DNA of 64,000 nucleotides from Oscillospiraceae bacterium (GCA_017434755.1 JAFRER010000008.1:1-64000), one strand, 5' to 3'. Positions 10,307 through 18,301 are shown, counted from the stretch's first letter. Made by a program: numbers and translations. Notes: a model not told the origin generated them from the sequence alone.

Positions 10307-10561
10307 TTATAAAGTATAACTTTCCGCTCTCCGCAGGAGCGTCGACGTCGCGGGCTGGCTGAGATAGACTGTGCCGCCCTCTCCGCCGCATACGATGAAT
10401 GACTTCGGTATGTCCTCCGCTGCGTTCACCACGATGCCCCTCTTCTCGGAGTTCCGGAGAAACTCTCTCGTGATGTGCGACTGTGAAGTGATATCGAGGT
10501 CGAATATTCCTATTATCTCCTCGGCCCGGATCACCGCGCCCTGCCCTATATGCATGTACAT
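10307..10561 (-). CDS. remB: RemB/YaaB-family protein (DUF370)
   Basis: An 84-aa protein whose start MYMHIGQGAVIRAEEIIGIFDLD matches the RemB/YaaB family encoded between recF and gyrB in Bacillus and many Clostridia. RemA-type relatives are small DNA-binding regulators of matrix genes; the role of RemB is less clear. Its ATG shares one base with the recF stop (TGATG), so translation is coupled. The conserved position supports the call more than the sequence alone. Confidence 0.85.
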   Translation of the reverse strand: MYMHIGQGAVIRAEEIIGIFDLDITSQSHITREFLRNSEKRGIVVNAAEDIPKSFIVCGGEGGTVYLSQPATSTLLRRAESYTL

Positions 10562-11661
10562 CAGTGTATCCTGCCGTCCTTCACCATCAGCACTCTGCCG
10601 CCGGTCCTTGAGGAGATGTCCGCGTCCTCGCAGCAGCTGATCAGTGTCTGACCGCCGCCTATGCTGTTGAGCACGAAGGTCTGCCGCTTCTCATCCAGTT
10701 CCGAGAGTACGTCATCCAGCAGCAGAACCGGATACTCCCCTGTCTCAGCAAGGAAGATCTCCCTCTCCGCAAGCTTTATCGAAAGTGCGGCCGTTCTGGT
10801 CTGTCCCTGCGAGGCGAACATCCGCGCGTTCCTGCCGTTTATCCGTATCTCGAGGTCATCCTTGTGGGCTCCCGTAAGGCATTGCGCGCTGTCTATCTCG
10901 GCCTGTCTGTGCCTTTCCTGATGCTCGCAGATCTCGTAGTAAATATCTTTTACGGGGGCCATCGGATCTTTTACGGAGCTCACGGTCCTGTATTCTATCG
11001 CAAGCTCCTCACCGCTGCCCGAAAATTCGCTGTGGATCGGAGCGGCCTCCTTTCCGAGCCTTTCGGTAAAGGCCGCCCTGTACCGTATCAGCTGTGCTGA
11101 TGTCCTGCAGATCCCTTCGGAGAATTCATCCAGCGTATCGAGCAGGGCCGGCTTTTCTCTCCAGTCCTTCAGGATCCTCGTCTTGTTTTCGTAATAGCGG
11201 TTGAAGTCGGAGAGGATCTCCGCATAACGTGGCCTGATCTGGGAGATCGCATTGTCCAGCAGCCTTCTCCTGCTCGCCGCGCCTTCCTTTATGATATTCA
11301 AATCATCCGGACAAAACAGCACGACATTGAAGGTCTCCGCCAGCTCTCCTGCGGTTTTTCTCACGCCGTTGACGAGTATCCGCTTCGGTGCTCCGTTTTT
11401 CAGCTGTATGTTCACGGTCTGATCCCGGCCGTGGCTGTGGATGTCCGCGAGTATATCCGCCGCGCTGTAGTCGAATCCGATGAGTTCCTTATCGAACCTT
11501 GTTCTGAAGCTCTTTCCGCAGGAAAGGAGATAAACCGCCTCGAGCAGGTTTGTTTTTCCCTGGGCGTTCTGTCCCGCTATGACATTGGTTTCCGGGGAGA
11601 ATTCCACCGTCTCCCATTCATAGTTTCTCCATCCGGTCAGAGCTATCCTTTTTATTATCAT
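10561..11661 (-). CDS. recF: DNA replication and repair protein RecF
   Basis: SMC-like ATPase that helps load RecA at gaps with RecO and RecR. The start chosen is the ATG 7 bp after the yaaA stop (366 aa), matching the usual family start IKRIALTGWRNY. Walker A is GQNAQGKTN, the signature is SQGQTRTAALS, and Walker B is VLLLDDVLSELD. The ribosome site is weak (AAGTGAAG) and overlaps the end of yaaA, suggesting coupling. Confidence 0.96.
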   Translation of the reverse strand: MIIKRIALTGWRNYEWETVEFSPETNVIAGQNAQGKTNLLEAVYLLSCGKSFRTRFDKELIGFDYSAADILADIHSHGRDQTVNIQLKNGAPKRILVNGVRKTAGELAETFNVVLFCPDDLNIIKEGAASRRRLLDNAISQIRPRYAEILSDFNRYYENKTRILKDWREKPALLDTLDEFSEGICRTSAQLIRYRAAFTERLGKEAAPIHSEFSGSGEELAIEYRTVSSVKDPMAPVKDIYYEICEHQERHRQAEIDSAQCLTGAHKDDLEIRINGRNARMFASQGQTRTAALSIKLAEREIFLAETGEYPVLLLDDVLSELDEKRQTFVLNSIGGGQTLISCCEDADISSRTGGRVLMVKDGRIH

Positions 11662-11668
11662 ACAGTCT

Positions 11669-11884
11669 TCACTTTGCTGCGGTGACGTCGAGTGCCGTCC
11701 CCACAAATTCCACCTTATCTCCGGGGTATATCTTTTTTCCCTTAAGCGTGCAGACCTCTCCGTTTACCTTCACCATACCCTCGGATATGACGTACTTGGC
11801 TTCTCCGCCGGTGCCGGTGAGTCCTGCATATTTGAGCAGGGAATCCAGTTTTATAAAATCCGTTCTTATCTCTACGGTTTCCAT
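11669..11884 (-). CDS. yaaA: S4-domain RNA-binding protein YaaA/RlbA
   Basis: A 71-aa protein that is essentially one S4 RNA-binding fold: IKLDSLLKYAGL, then VISEGMVKVNGE, then the basic turn LKGKKIYPGDKVEF. The family sits between dnaN and recF in Firmicutes and is linked to the ribosome. One base separates it from the dnaN stop and seven from recF. Confidence 0.92.
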   Translation of the reverse strand: METVEIRTDFIKLDSLLKYAGLTGTGGEAKYVISEGMVKVNGEVCTLKGKKIYPGDKVEFVGTALDVTAAK

Positions 11885-11885
11885 A

Positions 11886-13004
11886 TCAGTCTCCGGCCTT
11901 GAGACGCACCGGGAGGATCATATAGGTGAAGTTTTCCGTTCCGTCCGCCGCGCGGATGATCGCGGGGGAAGAGGGAGTGTTCAGGCAGATCTGCAGTTTG
12001 TCCTTGGCGGACGCTTTCAGTGCGTCCATAAAGTATCTGTCATTGAATCCGATGGTCATGCCATCGGCCGTTCCGTCGCAGAAGCAGACATCCTCCGCCT
12101 TTCCGATCGGGGTAACGCACAGGCATTCGATCCTGCCGTCCTCGAAGGTCATGCGGACCGGATTGGTGTTTTTTTCGCTTATGATGAGAGAAACCCTGTC
12201 TATTGCCGTCATCATCGCGGCCTTTTCTATCTCCACGGTGTGCAGGAATTTCTCGGGTATCGACTTTCTGTAGTTGAGGAATTCTCCCTCGAGCCTTCTC
12301 GTGATCACCACGGTGTTTCCGATTTTGAAGGAGATATGCTTGGCACCTACCGATATTCCGGCGTTCTTTTTCTCATCGTCCTCACAGATTTTTACGATAT
12401 CCGAAAGCGCATAACCCGGTACGACAAAGCTGCTGCTTTCCATATTTGCTCCGCTGATCTGCTCCGTCCTCTTTGCCAGCCTGTATCCGTCAACGGAAAC
12501 GAGCGTAAGGTTTTCACCATCCATTTCAAAGAGAGTTCCGGTATAGATGGGCCTGGCATCATTATCCGAGACAGCGAATATCGTCTGCTCGATCATGCTC
12601 TTGAGAACATTCTGCGGAACTGCTGCGCTTCCCGTCTCTTCTATCACAGGCATTTCCGGATAATCCGATGCATCGATGCCCTTAATATCGAACTGTGTTC
12701 TGCCGCATTTGATTTTTATACTGTCATTCTTATCTGCGACAAAGGATACGATCCCGTCCGGCATGCGTCTGAGCATCTCACAGAGAAATCTTGAATTTAC
12801 CACGATCTTTCCGGGTTCCTCTATATCTGCCTCTATCTGGGTAAAGATTCCTTTTCGCAGGTCATAGCCGGTGACCTGAACATTCGTACCCTTTATTTCC
12901 AGGAGAAGTCCCTCAAGGGCCGTTATGGGGCTTTTTGACGCAGATGCTCTCGCACAGATCTGGCATGCTGCCTGCAGGGCTGCTTTTTCGCATTTGAATA
13001 TCAT
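11886..13004 (-). CDS. dnaN: DNA polymerase III beta clamp
   Basis: Sliding clamp, 372 aa, with the three repeated clamp domains. Recognisable segments are the N-terminal MIFKCEKAALQAACQI and the C-terminal ending YMILPVRL, which forms part of the partner-binding pocket. The ribosome site is AACGGAGG, 8 nt from the ATG. It is the first gene downstream of oriC on the dnaA side and starts the dnaN-yaaA-recF-remB-gyrBA run. Confidence 0.98.
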   Translation of the reverse strand: MIFKCEKAALQAACQICARASASKSPITALEGLLLEIKGTNVQVTGYDLRKGIFTQIEADIEEPGKIVVNSRFLCEMLRRMPDGIVSFVADKNDSIKIKCGRTQFDIKGIDASDYPEMPVIEETGSAAVPQNVLKSMIEQTIFAVSDNDARPIYTGTLFEMDGENLTLVSVDGYRLAKRTEQISGANMESSSFVVPGYALSDIVKICEDDEKKNAGISVGAKHISFKIGNTVVITRRLEGEFLNYRKSIPEKFLHTVEIEKAAMMTAIDRVSLIISEKNTNPVRMTFEDGRIECLCVTPIGKAEDVCFCDGTADGMTIGFNDRYFMDALKASAKDKLQICLNTPSSPAIIRAADGTENFTYMILPVRLKAGD

Positions 13005-13016
13005 AAAAATAACCTC

Positions 13017-13056
13017 CGTTATGTATATATAAATAAATATGGTTTATATTTTTAAG
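13017..13056. other. AT-rich DNA unwinding element of oriC
   Basis: About 40 bp almost purely A and T (TATATATAAATAAATAT and following) between the dnaN ribosome site and the DnaA-trio. Its position relative to the trio and the DnaA boxes matches the Bacillus-type basal unwinding system. Confidence 0.7.
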
Positions 13057-13071
13057 CAGTAATAGTAGTAG
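13057..13071 (-). other. DnaA-trio element
   Basis: In the dnaA-to-dnaN direction the strand reads CTACTACTATTACTG, a run of trinucleotides complementary to 3'-GAT-GAT-GAT-AAT. This is the DnaA-trio motif known from Bacillus oriC, on the expected strand and between the DnaA boxes and the AT-rich unwinding region. Confidence 0.75.
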
Positions 13072-13081
13072 AGAAAAAAAC

Positions 13082-13192
13082 TGTTGAAAAGCAGTAATTG
13101 TGCTGTGATATCAGTGCTTTGATATGTTGATAAAAGTGTTTATAAAAATAAGGGTTTTGAACATGGGAAAAACGGATAATCTCTTTTCAACA
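13082..13192. other. oriC DnaA-box cluster
   Basis: Four DnaA-box-like 9-mers: TTTTCAACA (complement of 13082-13090), TTATCAACA (complement of 13125-13133), TTATAAACA (complement of 13137-13145) and TTTTCAACA (13184-13192). All depart from the TTATCCACA consensus, mostly with A in place of the first C of CCACA. The first box is 10 bp from the DnaA-trio. Together with the AT-rich tract this defines the replication origin. Confidence 0.72.
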
Positions 13193-13228
13193 TCTTCCGA
13201 CAGACATTGAACATTTAACTGTTCAGAA

Positions 13229-14536
13229 TCAGACGGAATTTACGATGTTCGACGTGATGTCCCGTATGGTTCCCGCCATCTCCGGATCGGAGGCCATCAT
13301 ATCTTCTATCTTTCGGATCGATGTGAGGACCGTGGAATGGTTTCTGTCCTCAAATTCCGCACCGATATCCTTAAGGGAGAGATTTGTGAGCGTGCGCATG
13401 AGATACATGGATACCTGTCTTGCTATGGCGGTGTTCTTTGCCCTGTTCTGTCCCCGGATATCCTTCTCATCGAGACCGTAGTATCTGGCGGCCTCTCTTA
13501 TGATTATTTCCGGCTTCGGGATATAGGTCCCGGTTTTAATGACTTCCTCTATTGCCCGTTTCACGGAATCGATGGTGATGACGTCGTTCAGAATCTCCTT
13601 ATAGGCCGTGAGTTTTTTCACCACTCCCTCGATCTGCCGGACGTTTGCCGTTATGTTCTCGGCTATGTAGGCCACCGCGTCATCCGAGAGGACCAGTCCG
13701 AACTGGGCGGCCTTGTTCTTGGTGATAGCCATTCTTGTTTCAAGATCCGGCGGCTGTATGTCAGCCATCAATCCTCCTTCGAATCTTGTACGGAGTCTGT
13801 CGTCCAGCAGGGTCATCTCCATCGGCGGACGGTCGGAAGTGATCACGATCTGGCCGCCGCTTTCATATATATTATTAAAGGTGTGGAAGAATTCCTCCTG
13901 GGTCCTCTCCTTGCCGGCGATGAACTGTATGTCGTCCACGAGGAGCAGGTCCAGATTCCGGAATTTCTCCCGGAATTTGTCGGTCGACTGCTGCTGGAGA
14001 GAATTGACCAGCTGGTTGGTAAAGTCGTCGCCCTTGATATACGCCATGGTTCTGGATGGATCGTTCTGATGGATGGCCTGTCCTATGGCCAGCAGCAGAT
14101 GCGTCTTTCCGAGACCGGAGTTTCCATAGATCAGCAGGGGATTGTACTGGGGATTCCCTGGATTGGCCACCACGGCCTTTGCCGCGGCATGGGCGAATTT
14201 ATTGGAGTTTCCCACGATGAACCGGTCGAATGTGTACCACTCGATGCCGGGGATGGGGGAGTCATCCACTTCCCGCGTCTCGTATCCCTCATCACCTACG
14301 AGGATGTTGAGGTCAAAGTCGCATGAGAAAATATCGGTGAGAATAGCCTTTATCTTTTCGGAAAAGCGTGAGAGGATGATGGACCGCTTGAAATCGGAGG
14401 TCGTGTGGATGACAAGGGTGCAGTTGTCGAGCGCGACGGGTGTGCAGTCCGAAAACCAGGTATTTATGGCTGTAGGAGTGATCTCCTGCTTCAGCTGCTT
14501 CAGGATCTCTTCCCAGATATCGTTCAGTGAATTCAT
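13229..14536 (-). CDS. dnaA: chromosomal replication initiator DnaA
   Basis: AAA+ initiator, 435 aa. N-terminal DnaB/partner domain, short linker, then AAA+ domain with Walker A GNSGLGKTHLL, Walker B LLVDDIQFI and a sensor region around DDRLRTRFEGG. The C-terminal helix-turn-helix signature reads EDRNHSTVLTS. The usual form is GRDHTTV, so the Asp is Asn (N399) and the two bases-contacting residues after HST-V also differ. The start is preceded by AAGGGGT. Transcription comes from a promoter whose spacer carries a DnaA-box-like site. Confidence 0.98.
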   Translation of the reverse strand: MNSLNDIWEEILKQLKQEITPTAINTWFSDCTPVALDNCTLVIHTTSDFKRSIILSRFSEKIKAILTDIFSCDFDLNILVGDEGYETREVDDSPIPGIEWYTFDRFIVGNSNKFAHAAAKAVVANPGNPQYNPLLIYGNSGLGKTHLLLAIGQAIHQNDPSRTMAYIKGDDFTNQLVNSLQQQSTDKFREKFRNLDLLLVDDIQFIAGKERTQEEFFHTFNNIYESGGQIVITSDRPPMEMTLLDDRLRTRFEGGLMADIQPPDLETRMAITKNKAAQFGLVLSDDAVAYIAENITANVRQIEGVVKKLTAYKEILNDVITIDSVKRAIEEVIKTGTYIPKPEIIIREAARYYGLDEKDIRGQNRAKNTAIARQVSMYLMRTLTNLSLKDIGAEFEDRNHSTVLTSIRKIEDMMASDPEMAGTIRDITSNIVNSV

Positions 14537-14600
14537 GTTTCTACCCCTTGAAAAGAAAGCAAATGATACGTGCCGATAAAATGCCTAATATAACTGATAA

Positions 14601-14629
14601 ATTATACCAAATTTTCCACATTTATGCAA
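14601..14629 (-). promoter_or_regulatory. dnaA promoter with embedded DnaA box
   Basis: TTGCAT (14624-14629) and TATAAT (14601-14606) on the minus strand are 17 bp apart. TTTTCCACA (14612-14620), one mismatch from the DnaA-box consensus, fills the spacer, which suggests autorepression by DnaA. Confidence 0.8.
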
Positions 14630-14674
14630 GAACTAAATATAATAATGTAGGAAGACAGAGAAATAAATTATTCG

Positions 14675-14709
14675 AATAAAAAACCGGCCCGCTTTCCGTG
14701 CGGACCGGT
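14675..14709 (-). terminator. serS terminator
   Basis: Stem ACCGGCCCGC / GCGGACCGGT (14683-14692 with 14700-14709) followed on the minus strand by TTTTTTATT. It isolates the parA-parB-serS unit from the dnaA promoter. Confidence 0.9.
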
Positions 14710-14729
14710 CATATAATTTAACAACAGTC

Positions 14730-16034
14730 TTATTTTTTGGGGATCAGCACTTCAATTCCGCCCATGTAGGGGCGCAGGACCTCGGGGATGGTGACGCTGC
14801 CGTCTGCCTGGAGATGGTTCTCAAGGAAGGCGATGAGCATCCGAGGCGGCGCGACGACCGTGTTGTTAAGCGTGTGGGGAAGATACATCTTTCCGTCCTC
14901 GCCTCTGACTCTCATCTTAAGTCTTCTTGCCTGTGCGTCTCCGAGGTTGGAGCAGGAGCATACCTCAAAGTATTTCTGCTGTCTCGGGCTCCACGCCTCG
15001 ATATCGCAGGACTTCACTTTGAGATCAGCAAGATCGCCCGAGCAGCACTCCAGCTGCCGTACGGGGATCTCCATGCTGCGGAAAAGCTCCACCGAGAAGC
15101 GCCACATCTTCTCATACCATGCCATCGAGTCCTCGGGCTTGCAGACGACGATCATCTCCTGCTTCTCGAACTGATGGATGCGGTATACGCCTCTCTCCTC
15201 GATTCCGTGGGCGCCTTTTTCTTTCCGGAAGCAGGGCGAGTAGCTGGTGAGGGTCTGCGGGAGGGAATCCTCGGGGATTATCTGGTCTATGAACTTGCCG
15301 ATCATAGAGTGCTCCGAGGTACCGATCAGGTAGAGATCCTCGCCTTCTATCTTGTACATCATGGCGTCCATTTCGCTCTGGCTCATTACGCCCTCCACAA
15401 CGTTGCTGTGGATCATGAACGGCGGGACGCAGTAGATGAAGCCTTTGCCGATCATGAAGTCCCGCGCATAGGCAAGCACCGCGGAGTGGAGCCTTGCGAT
15501 GTCGCCCATGAGGTAGTAGAAGCCGTTGCCGCTGACACGGCCGGCCGCGTCCATGTCCACCCCATTGAAGCTCTCCATGATCTCCGTATGGTAGGGGATG
15601 GGGAAGTCGGGGACGACGGGTTCGCCGAAGCGCTCCACCTCGACATTGGCGCTGTCATCCGGTCCGATGGGAACGGAAGAATCTATGATGTTCGGAATGA
15701 GCAGCATGATCCTGCGGATCTTCTCGGCATATTCCTCCTCGAGTTTCTCGAGCTCTGTAAGCCTCTCGGCGTTACGGCGCACCTGCTCCTTCACCTTCTC
15801 CGCCTCTTCGGCCTTGGAGGGGTCTTTCCTGGCCTGCGCCATGAGCATGCCTATCTGCTTCGAGAGCGAGTTCCTCGAGGCGCGAAGGTCGCTTGCTTCC
15901 CGGATGGCGGCGCGGTTTTTAGCGTCGAGTTCCAGTACCTCGTCCACTAAGGCGAGCTTGCCGTCCTGGTATTTTTTCTTTATGTTTTCCCTTACGATAT
16001 CCGGATTGTCTCTTACAAATTTGATGTCAAGCAT
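14730..16034 (-). CDS. serS: seryl-tRNA synthetase
   Basis: Class II synthetase, 434 aa. The N-terminal antiparallel coiled coil (about residues 30-105) grips the tRNA-Ser long arm. Motif 2 is CFRKEKGAHGIEERGVYR, and motif 3 ends LIAFLENHLQADGSVTIPEV with the Arg in PPRML. The ordinary serine-pocket TAE is TSE (GTSEHS), and the segment before motif 3 (NNTVVAPPRM) differs from the common NGSGLAVGR form, so it belongs to a divergent SerRS subgroup. It starts 19 bp after parB with site AAGGAG, so it is probably in the parAB operon. No T-box leader is seen. Confidence 0.95.
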   Translation of the reverse strand: MLDIKFVRDNPDIVRENIKKKYQDGKLALVDEVLELDAKNRAAIREASDLRASRNSLSKQIGMLMAQARKDPSKAEEAEKVKEQVRRNAERLTELEKLEEEYAEKIRRIMLLIPNIIDSSVPIGPDDSANVEVERFGEPVVPDFPIPYHTEIMESFNGVDMDAAGRVSGNGFYYLMGDIARLHSAVLAYARDFMIGKGFIYCVPPFMIHSNVVEGVMSQSEMDAMMYKIEGEDLYLIGTSEHSMIGKFIDQIIPEDSLPQTLTSYSPCFRKEKGAHGIEERGVYRIHQFEKQEMIVVCKPEDSMAWYEKMWRFSVELFRSMEIPVRQLECCSGDLADLKVKSCDIEAWSPRQQKYFEVCSCSNLGDAQARRLKMRVRGEDGKMYLPHTLNNTVVAPPRMLIAFLENHLQADGSVTIPEVLRPYMGGIEVLIPKK

Positions 16035-16053
16035 TTCCTCTGCTCCTTATATG

Positions 16054-16923
16054 TTATCTTTTGAGTTTGTACAGAAGTTTAATGAGTTCCTCGCGGTCGT
16101 CGCCGCTGTAATACTGCAGCTCGATCTTCCCGCCGGTCCGGCCTTCCTTCAGTGTGACCTTCCTGCCGAGCGTCGCGGTCAGTTCCCGGGAGACTTCCGC
16201 CGCGTAGTCGACCCTGAGCTCTCGTGACGGCGGCTCCTCTTCAGGGGAGGCTTTTGCCATTGCGGCTGCGAGCTGTTCTGTTTTTCTGACGGAGAGGCCT
16301 TTTTTCAGGACGGAATCCGCCGCGGCCGCCTGCAGATTCGGATCGGATATCGGAAGCAGCGCCCTTGCGTGCCCGGCGGACAGTTCTCCGTCGGATACGA
16401 GCCCGAGCACCTTCGGCGACAGGCTCAGGAGCCGGAGCGAGTTGGCTACCGCGGGTCGAGACCTGCCCACGCTCTTTGCGGCCTCCTCCTGGGTCATGGA
16501 GAATTCCTCTATCAGTCTCCGGAAGCCCTCAGCCTCTTCTATAGGGTTGAGGTCCTCCCTCTGGAGGTTCTCGACCAGCGCAATCTGCGCGGTCCGCATG
16601 TCGTCGGCCTCTACGATCCGTACGGGGATCTCTTCAAGACCGGCCATGCGGCAGGCTCTCCATCTGCGCTCTCCGGCCACGATCTGGTAATAGCCGTCCT
16701 CAAGCGCTCTCACCGTTATGGGCTGTATCAGTCCATAACGGGAGATGGACTCCGCCAGTTCCGCGAGACTGTCCTCGTCAAAAACTTTTCTCGGCTGATC
16801 CGCGCGGGGTTCGATCTTTCCAATCGGCAGCATCCTGAGCGGAGCATCGTCCTGCAGGATGTCGGCGTCCGCGAACAGGGCGGCAAGCCCCGTACCCAGT
16901 CCTTTTTTCTCTTTTGCGGCCAT
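16054..16923 (-). CDS. parB: chromosome partitioning protein ParB (Spo0J)
   Basis: CTP-dependent DNA clamp that loads at parS and spreads, 289 aa. The nucleotide-binding motifs are GERRWRA and ENLQREDLNPIEEA. The helix-turn-helix follows (TQEEAAKSVGRSRPAVANSLRLL) and a C-terminal dimerisation domain ends in KIELQYYSGDDREEL. Its ATG shares one base with the parA stop. Cognate parS sites lie just upstream of parA. Confidence 0.97.
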   Translation of the reverse strand: MAAKEKKGLGTGLAALFADADILQDDAPLRMLPIGKIEPRADQPRKVFDEDSLAELAESISRYGLIQPITVRALEDGYYQIVAGERRWRACRMAGLEEIPVRIVEADDMRTAQIALVENLQREDLNPIEEAEGFRRLIEEFSMTQEEAAKSVGRSRPAVANSLRLLSLSPKVLGLVSDGELSAGHARALLPISDPNLQAAAADSVLKKGLSVRKTEQLAAAMAKASPEEEPPSRELRVDYAAEVSRELTATLGRKVTLKEGRTGGKIELQYYSGDDREELIKLLYKLKR

Positions 16924-17690
16924 CAGCCTTTTCTCCCTTCGTTTTTCTGCAGGAATTCGTTTGCCAGTTCCACATAGGCCCGGCTGCCTTTGTTGGCTTT
17001 GTCATAGACTACTCCGGGAAGTCCGTGGCTCGGCGCTTCCGAGAGGCGGATGCTCCGGGGGATCACCGTTTCGTAGACCTTTGAGCCGAGGTATTTCCGG
17101 AGCTCCGTTGCTACCTGATTGGTAAGGTTCATCCTGCCGTCGAACATCGTCAGCACGATCCCCTCTATCTCAAGCCCGCGGTTGAGTTTCCTGTTGGTAA
17201 GCTTGATGCTCGTAAGCAGATCCGTGATCCCTTCAAGAGCATAGTATTCGCACTGCATCGGAATGAGAACGCTGTCGGCCGCCACAAGAGCATTCACCGT
17301 TATAAGTTCCAGCGAAGGAGGGCAGTCTATGAAGATGAAATCATAGCTCTGTCTCACGGGAAGCAGCGCTTTTTTGAGGACAGACTCTCTGTCCTCCATA
17401 TCCGCCATCTCGAGCGAGGCGGCGGCCAGATCCTTGCCGGAGGGGATAAGGTCTCCGAATTCCGTATGGAACAGAGACTCCTCTGCGGGAAGACCTTTCA
17501 TCAGCATCTCATAGGTGTTGGGCGAACTGGTCTTTGAAATGCCCATGCCGGAACTCGCGTTGCCCTGCGGGTCGAGATCCACAAGGAGCACCTTTTTTCC
17601 GAAAGAGTGTAGCGCGGCGCACAGATTGACGGCCGTAGTGGTCTTGGCCACTCCGCCCTTCTGGTTTGCCACTGCGATTATCTTGCCCAT
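16923..17690 (-). CDS. parA: chromosome partitioning ATPase ParA (Soj)
   Basis: Deviant Walker A ATPase, 255 aa, of the short chromosomal Soj type without an N-terminal DNA-binding extension. The motif is NQKGGVAKTTTAVNL, followed by LLVDLDPQGNASSG and FIFIDCPPSL. The ribosome site AGGAGGG is 5 nt before ATG. Its promoter abuts a parS site, so ParB binding could influence its expression. Confidence 0.97.
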   Translation of the reverse strand: MGKIIAVANQKGGVAKTTTAVNLCAALHSFGKKVLLVDLDPQGNASSGMGISKTSSPNTYEMLMKGLPAEESLFHTEFGDLIPSGKDLAAASLEMADMEDRESVLKKALLPVRQSYDFIFIDCPPSLELITVNALVAADSVLIPMQCEYYALEGITDLLTSIKLTNRKLNRGLEIEGIVLTMFDGRMNLTNQVATELRKYLGSKVYETVIPRSIRLSEAPSHGLPGVVYDKANKGSRAYVELANEFLQKNEGRKG

Positions 17691-17729
17691 CAGGTCCCTC
17701 CTGCGATCCGGTTTTTAAACAGCTTTGCC

Positions 17730-17758
17730 ATTATATCAGCAAGGAATGAATAATTCAA
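17730..17758 (-). promoter_or_regulatory. parA promoter
   Basis: TTGAAT (17753-17758) and TATAAT (17730-17735) on the minus strand with a 17-bp spacer. The -35 box directly touches the first parS site (17759-17774). Confidence 0.8.
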
Positions 17759-17774
17759 TGTTTCACGTGAAACT
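17759..17774. promoter_or_regulatory. parS site 1
   Basis: TGTTTCACGTGAAACT matches the parS consensus TGTTTCACGTGAAACA at 15 of 16 positions. Confidence 0.93.
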
Positions 17775-17801
17775 TTTCCAGTCAAGGACTGCCCGCCGCA
17801 G

Positions 17802-17823
17802 GACTGTTTCACGTGAAACAGTC
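17802..17823. promoter_or_regulatory. parS site 2
   Basis: Positions 17805-17820 are an exact TGTTTCACGTGAAACA, and the palindrome extends by GAC/GTC on both sides to 22 bp. It is 46 bp from site 1, on the same helical-face scale as paired parS sites elsewhere. Confidence 0.97.
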
Positions 17824-17915
17824 TGCAATACTTGTGGTTTAGTGCAGTATAAAACACAATATATAGTATAAGAAGGCAAGCGGGGAAGATCGTATAATTA
17901 ATTTTGAAAAAATCC

Positions 17916-17944
17916 TTGATTTTCAATGGGCTATTTGCTATAAT
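17916..17944 (+). promoter_or_regulatory. rpsT promoter
   Basis: TTGATT (17916-17921), 17-bp spacer, TATAAT (17939-17944). The short leader that follows contains a GCCGA/TCGGC hairpin (17953-17967) just before the strong GGAGGAGGTG ribosome site. The rest of the 312-bp parA-rpsT gap holds the parA promoter and both parS sites. Confidence 0.8.
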
Positions 17945-18002
17945 TACAAACCGCCGATATTTTCGGCAGCAATTTTTGTAGGAGGAGGTGTCGCAACAAA
18001 AC

Positions 18003-18266
18003 ATGGCCAATATCAAATCTTCTGCCAAGAGAGATGAAAAGTCCAAGGAGCTCAGAGCAAAGAACCGCGCAGCGAAGACCGAGCTCAAGACCATGATGAA
18101 AAAGTTTGACGCAGCGGTTGTCAATGGAAACAAAGACGAAGCCGTCAATGCCTATAAAGTTGCTGTTAGCACAGTCGACAGCGCGGCAGGCAAGGGTCTG
18201 CTCCACAAGAACAATGCAGCCCGGAAAAAGTCCGCTATGACTAAGAAACTCAACGAAATGGCTTAA
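18003..18266 (+). CDS. rpsT: 30S ribosomal protein S20
   Basis: An 87-aa basic helical protein beginning MANIKSSAKRD, the standard S20 start, and binding 16S rRNA. A GTG five codons upstream was not used because it lies within the ribosome site GGAGGAGGTG. The internal LHKNNAARKKSAMTKK stretch is the conserved S20 C-terminal helix. It is a single-gene unit with its own promoter and terminator. Confidence 0.96.
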   Translation: MANIKSSAKRDEKSKELRAKNRAAKTELKTMMKKFDAAVVNGNKDEAVNAYKVAVSTVDSAAGKGLLHKNNAARKKSAMTKKLNEMA

Positions 18267-18278
18267 TGCAACGAACAA

Positions 18279-18301
18279 GGGACGCGGGAAGCGTCCCTTT
18301 T
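18279..18301 (+). terminator. rpsT terminator
   Basis: GGGACGC / GCGTCCC stem with a 5-nt loop followed by TTTT. Confidence 0.85.

Noticed and set aside
13100..13115. Additional DnaA-box candidate TGTGATATC
   Set aside because: It needs three mismatches from the consensus and lies between better sites.
16035..16053. Possible T-box leader for serS or asnS
   Set aside because: serS starts 19 bp after parB and asnS follows the lipid kinase; there is no room or specifier-loop structure.
17690..18148. Open frame on the minus strand across the rpsT start and parS sites
   Set aside because: It has no start signal, contains the parS palindromes and promoters as coding, and is antisense to rpsT.
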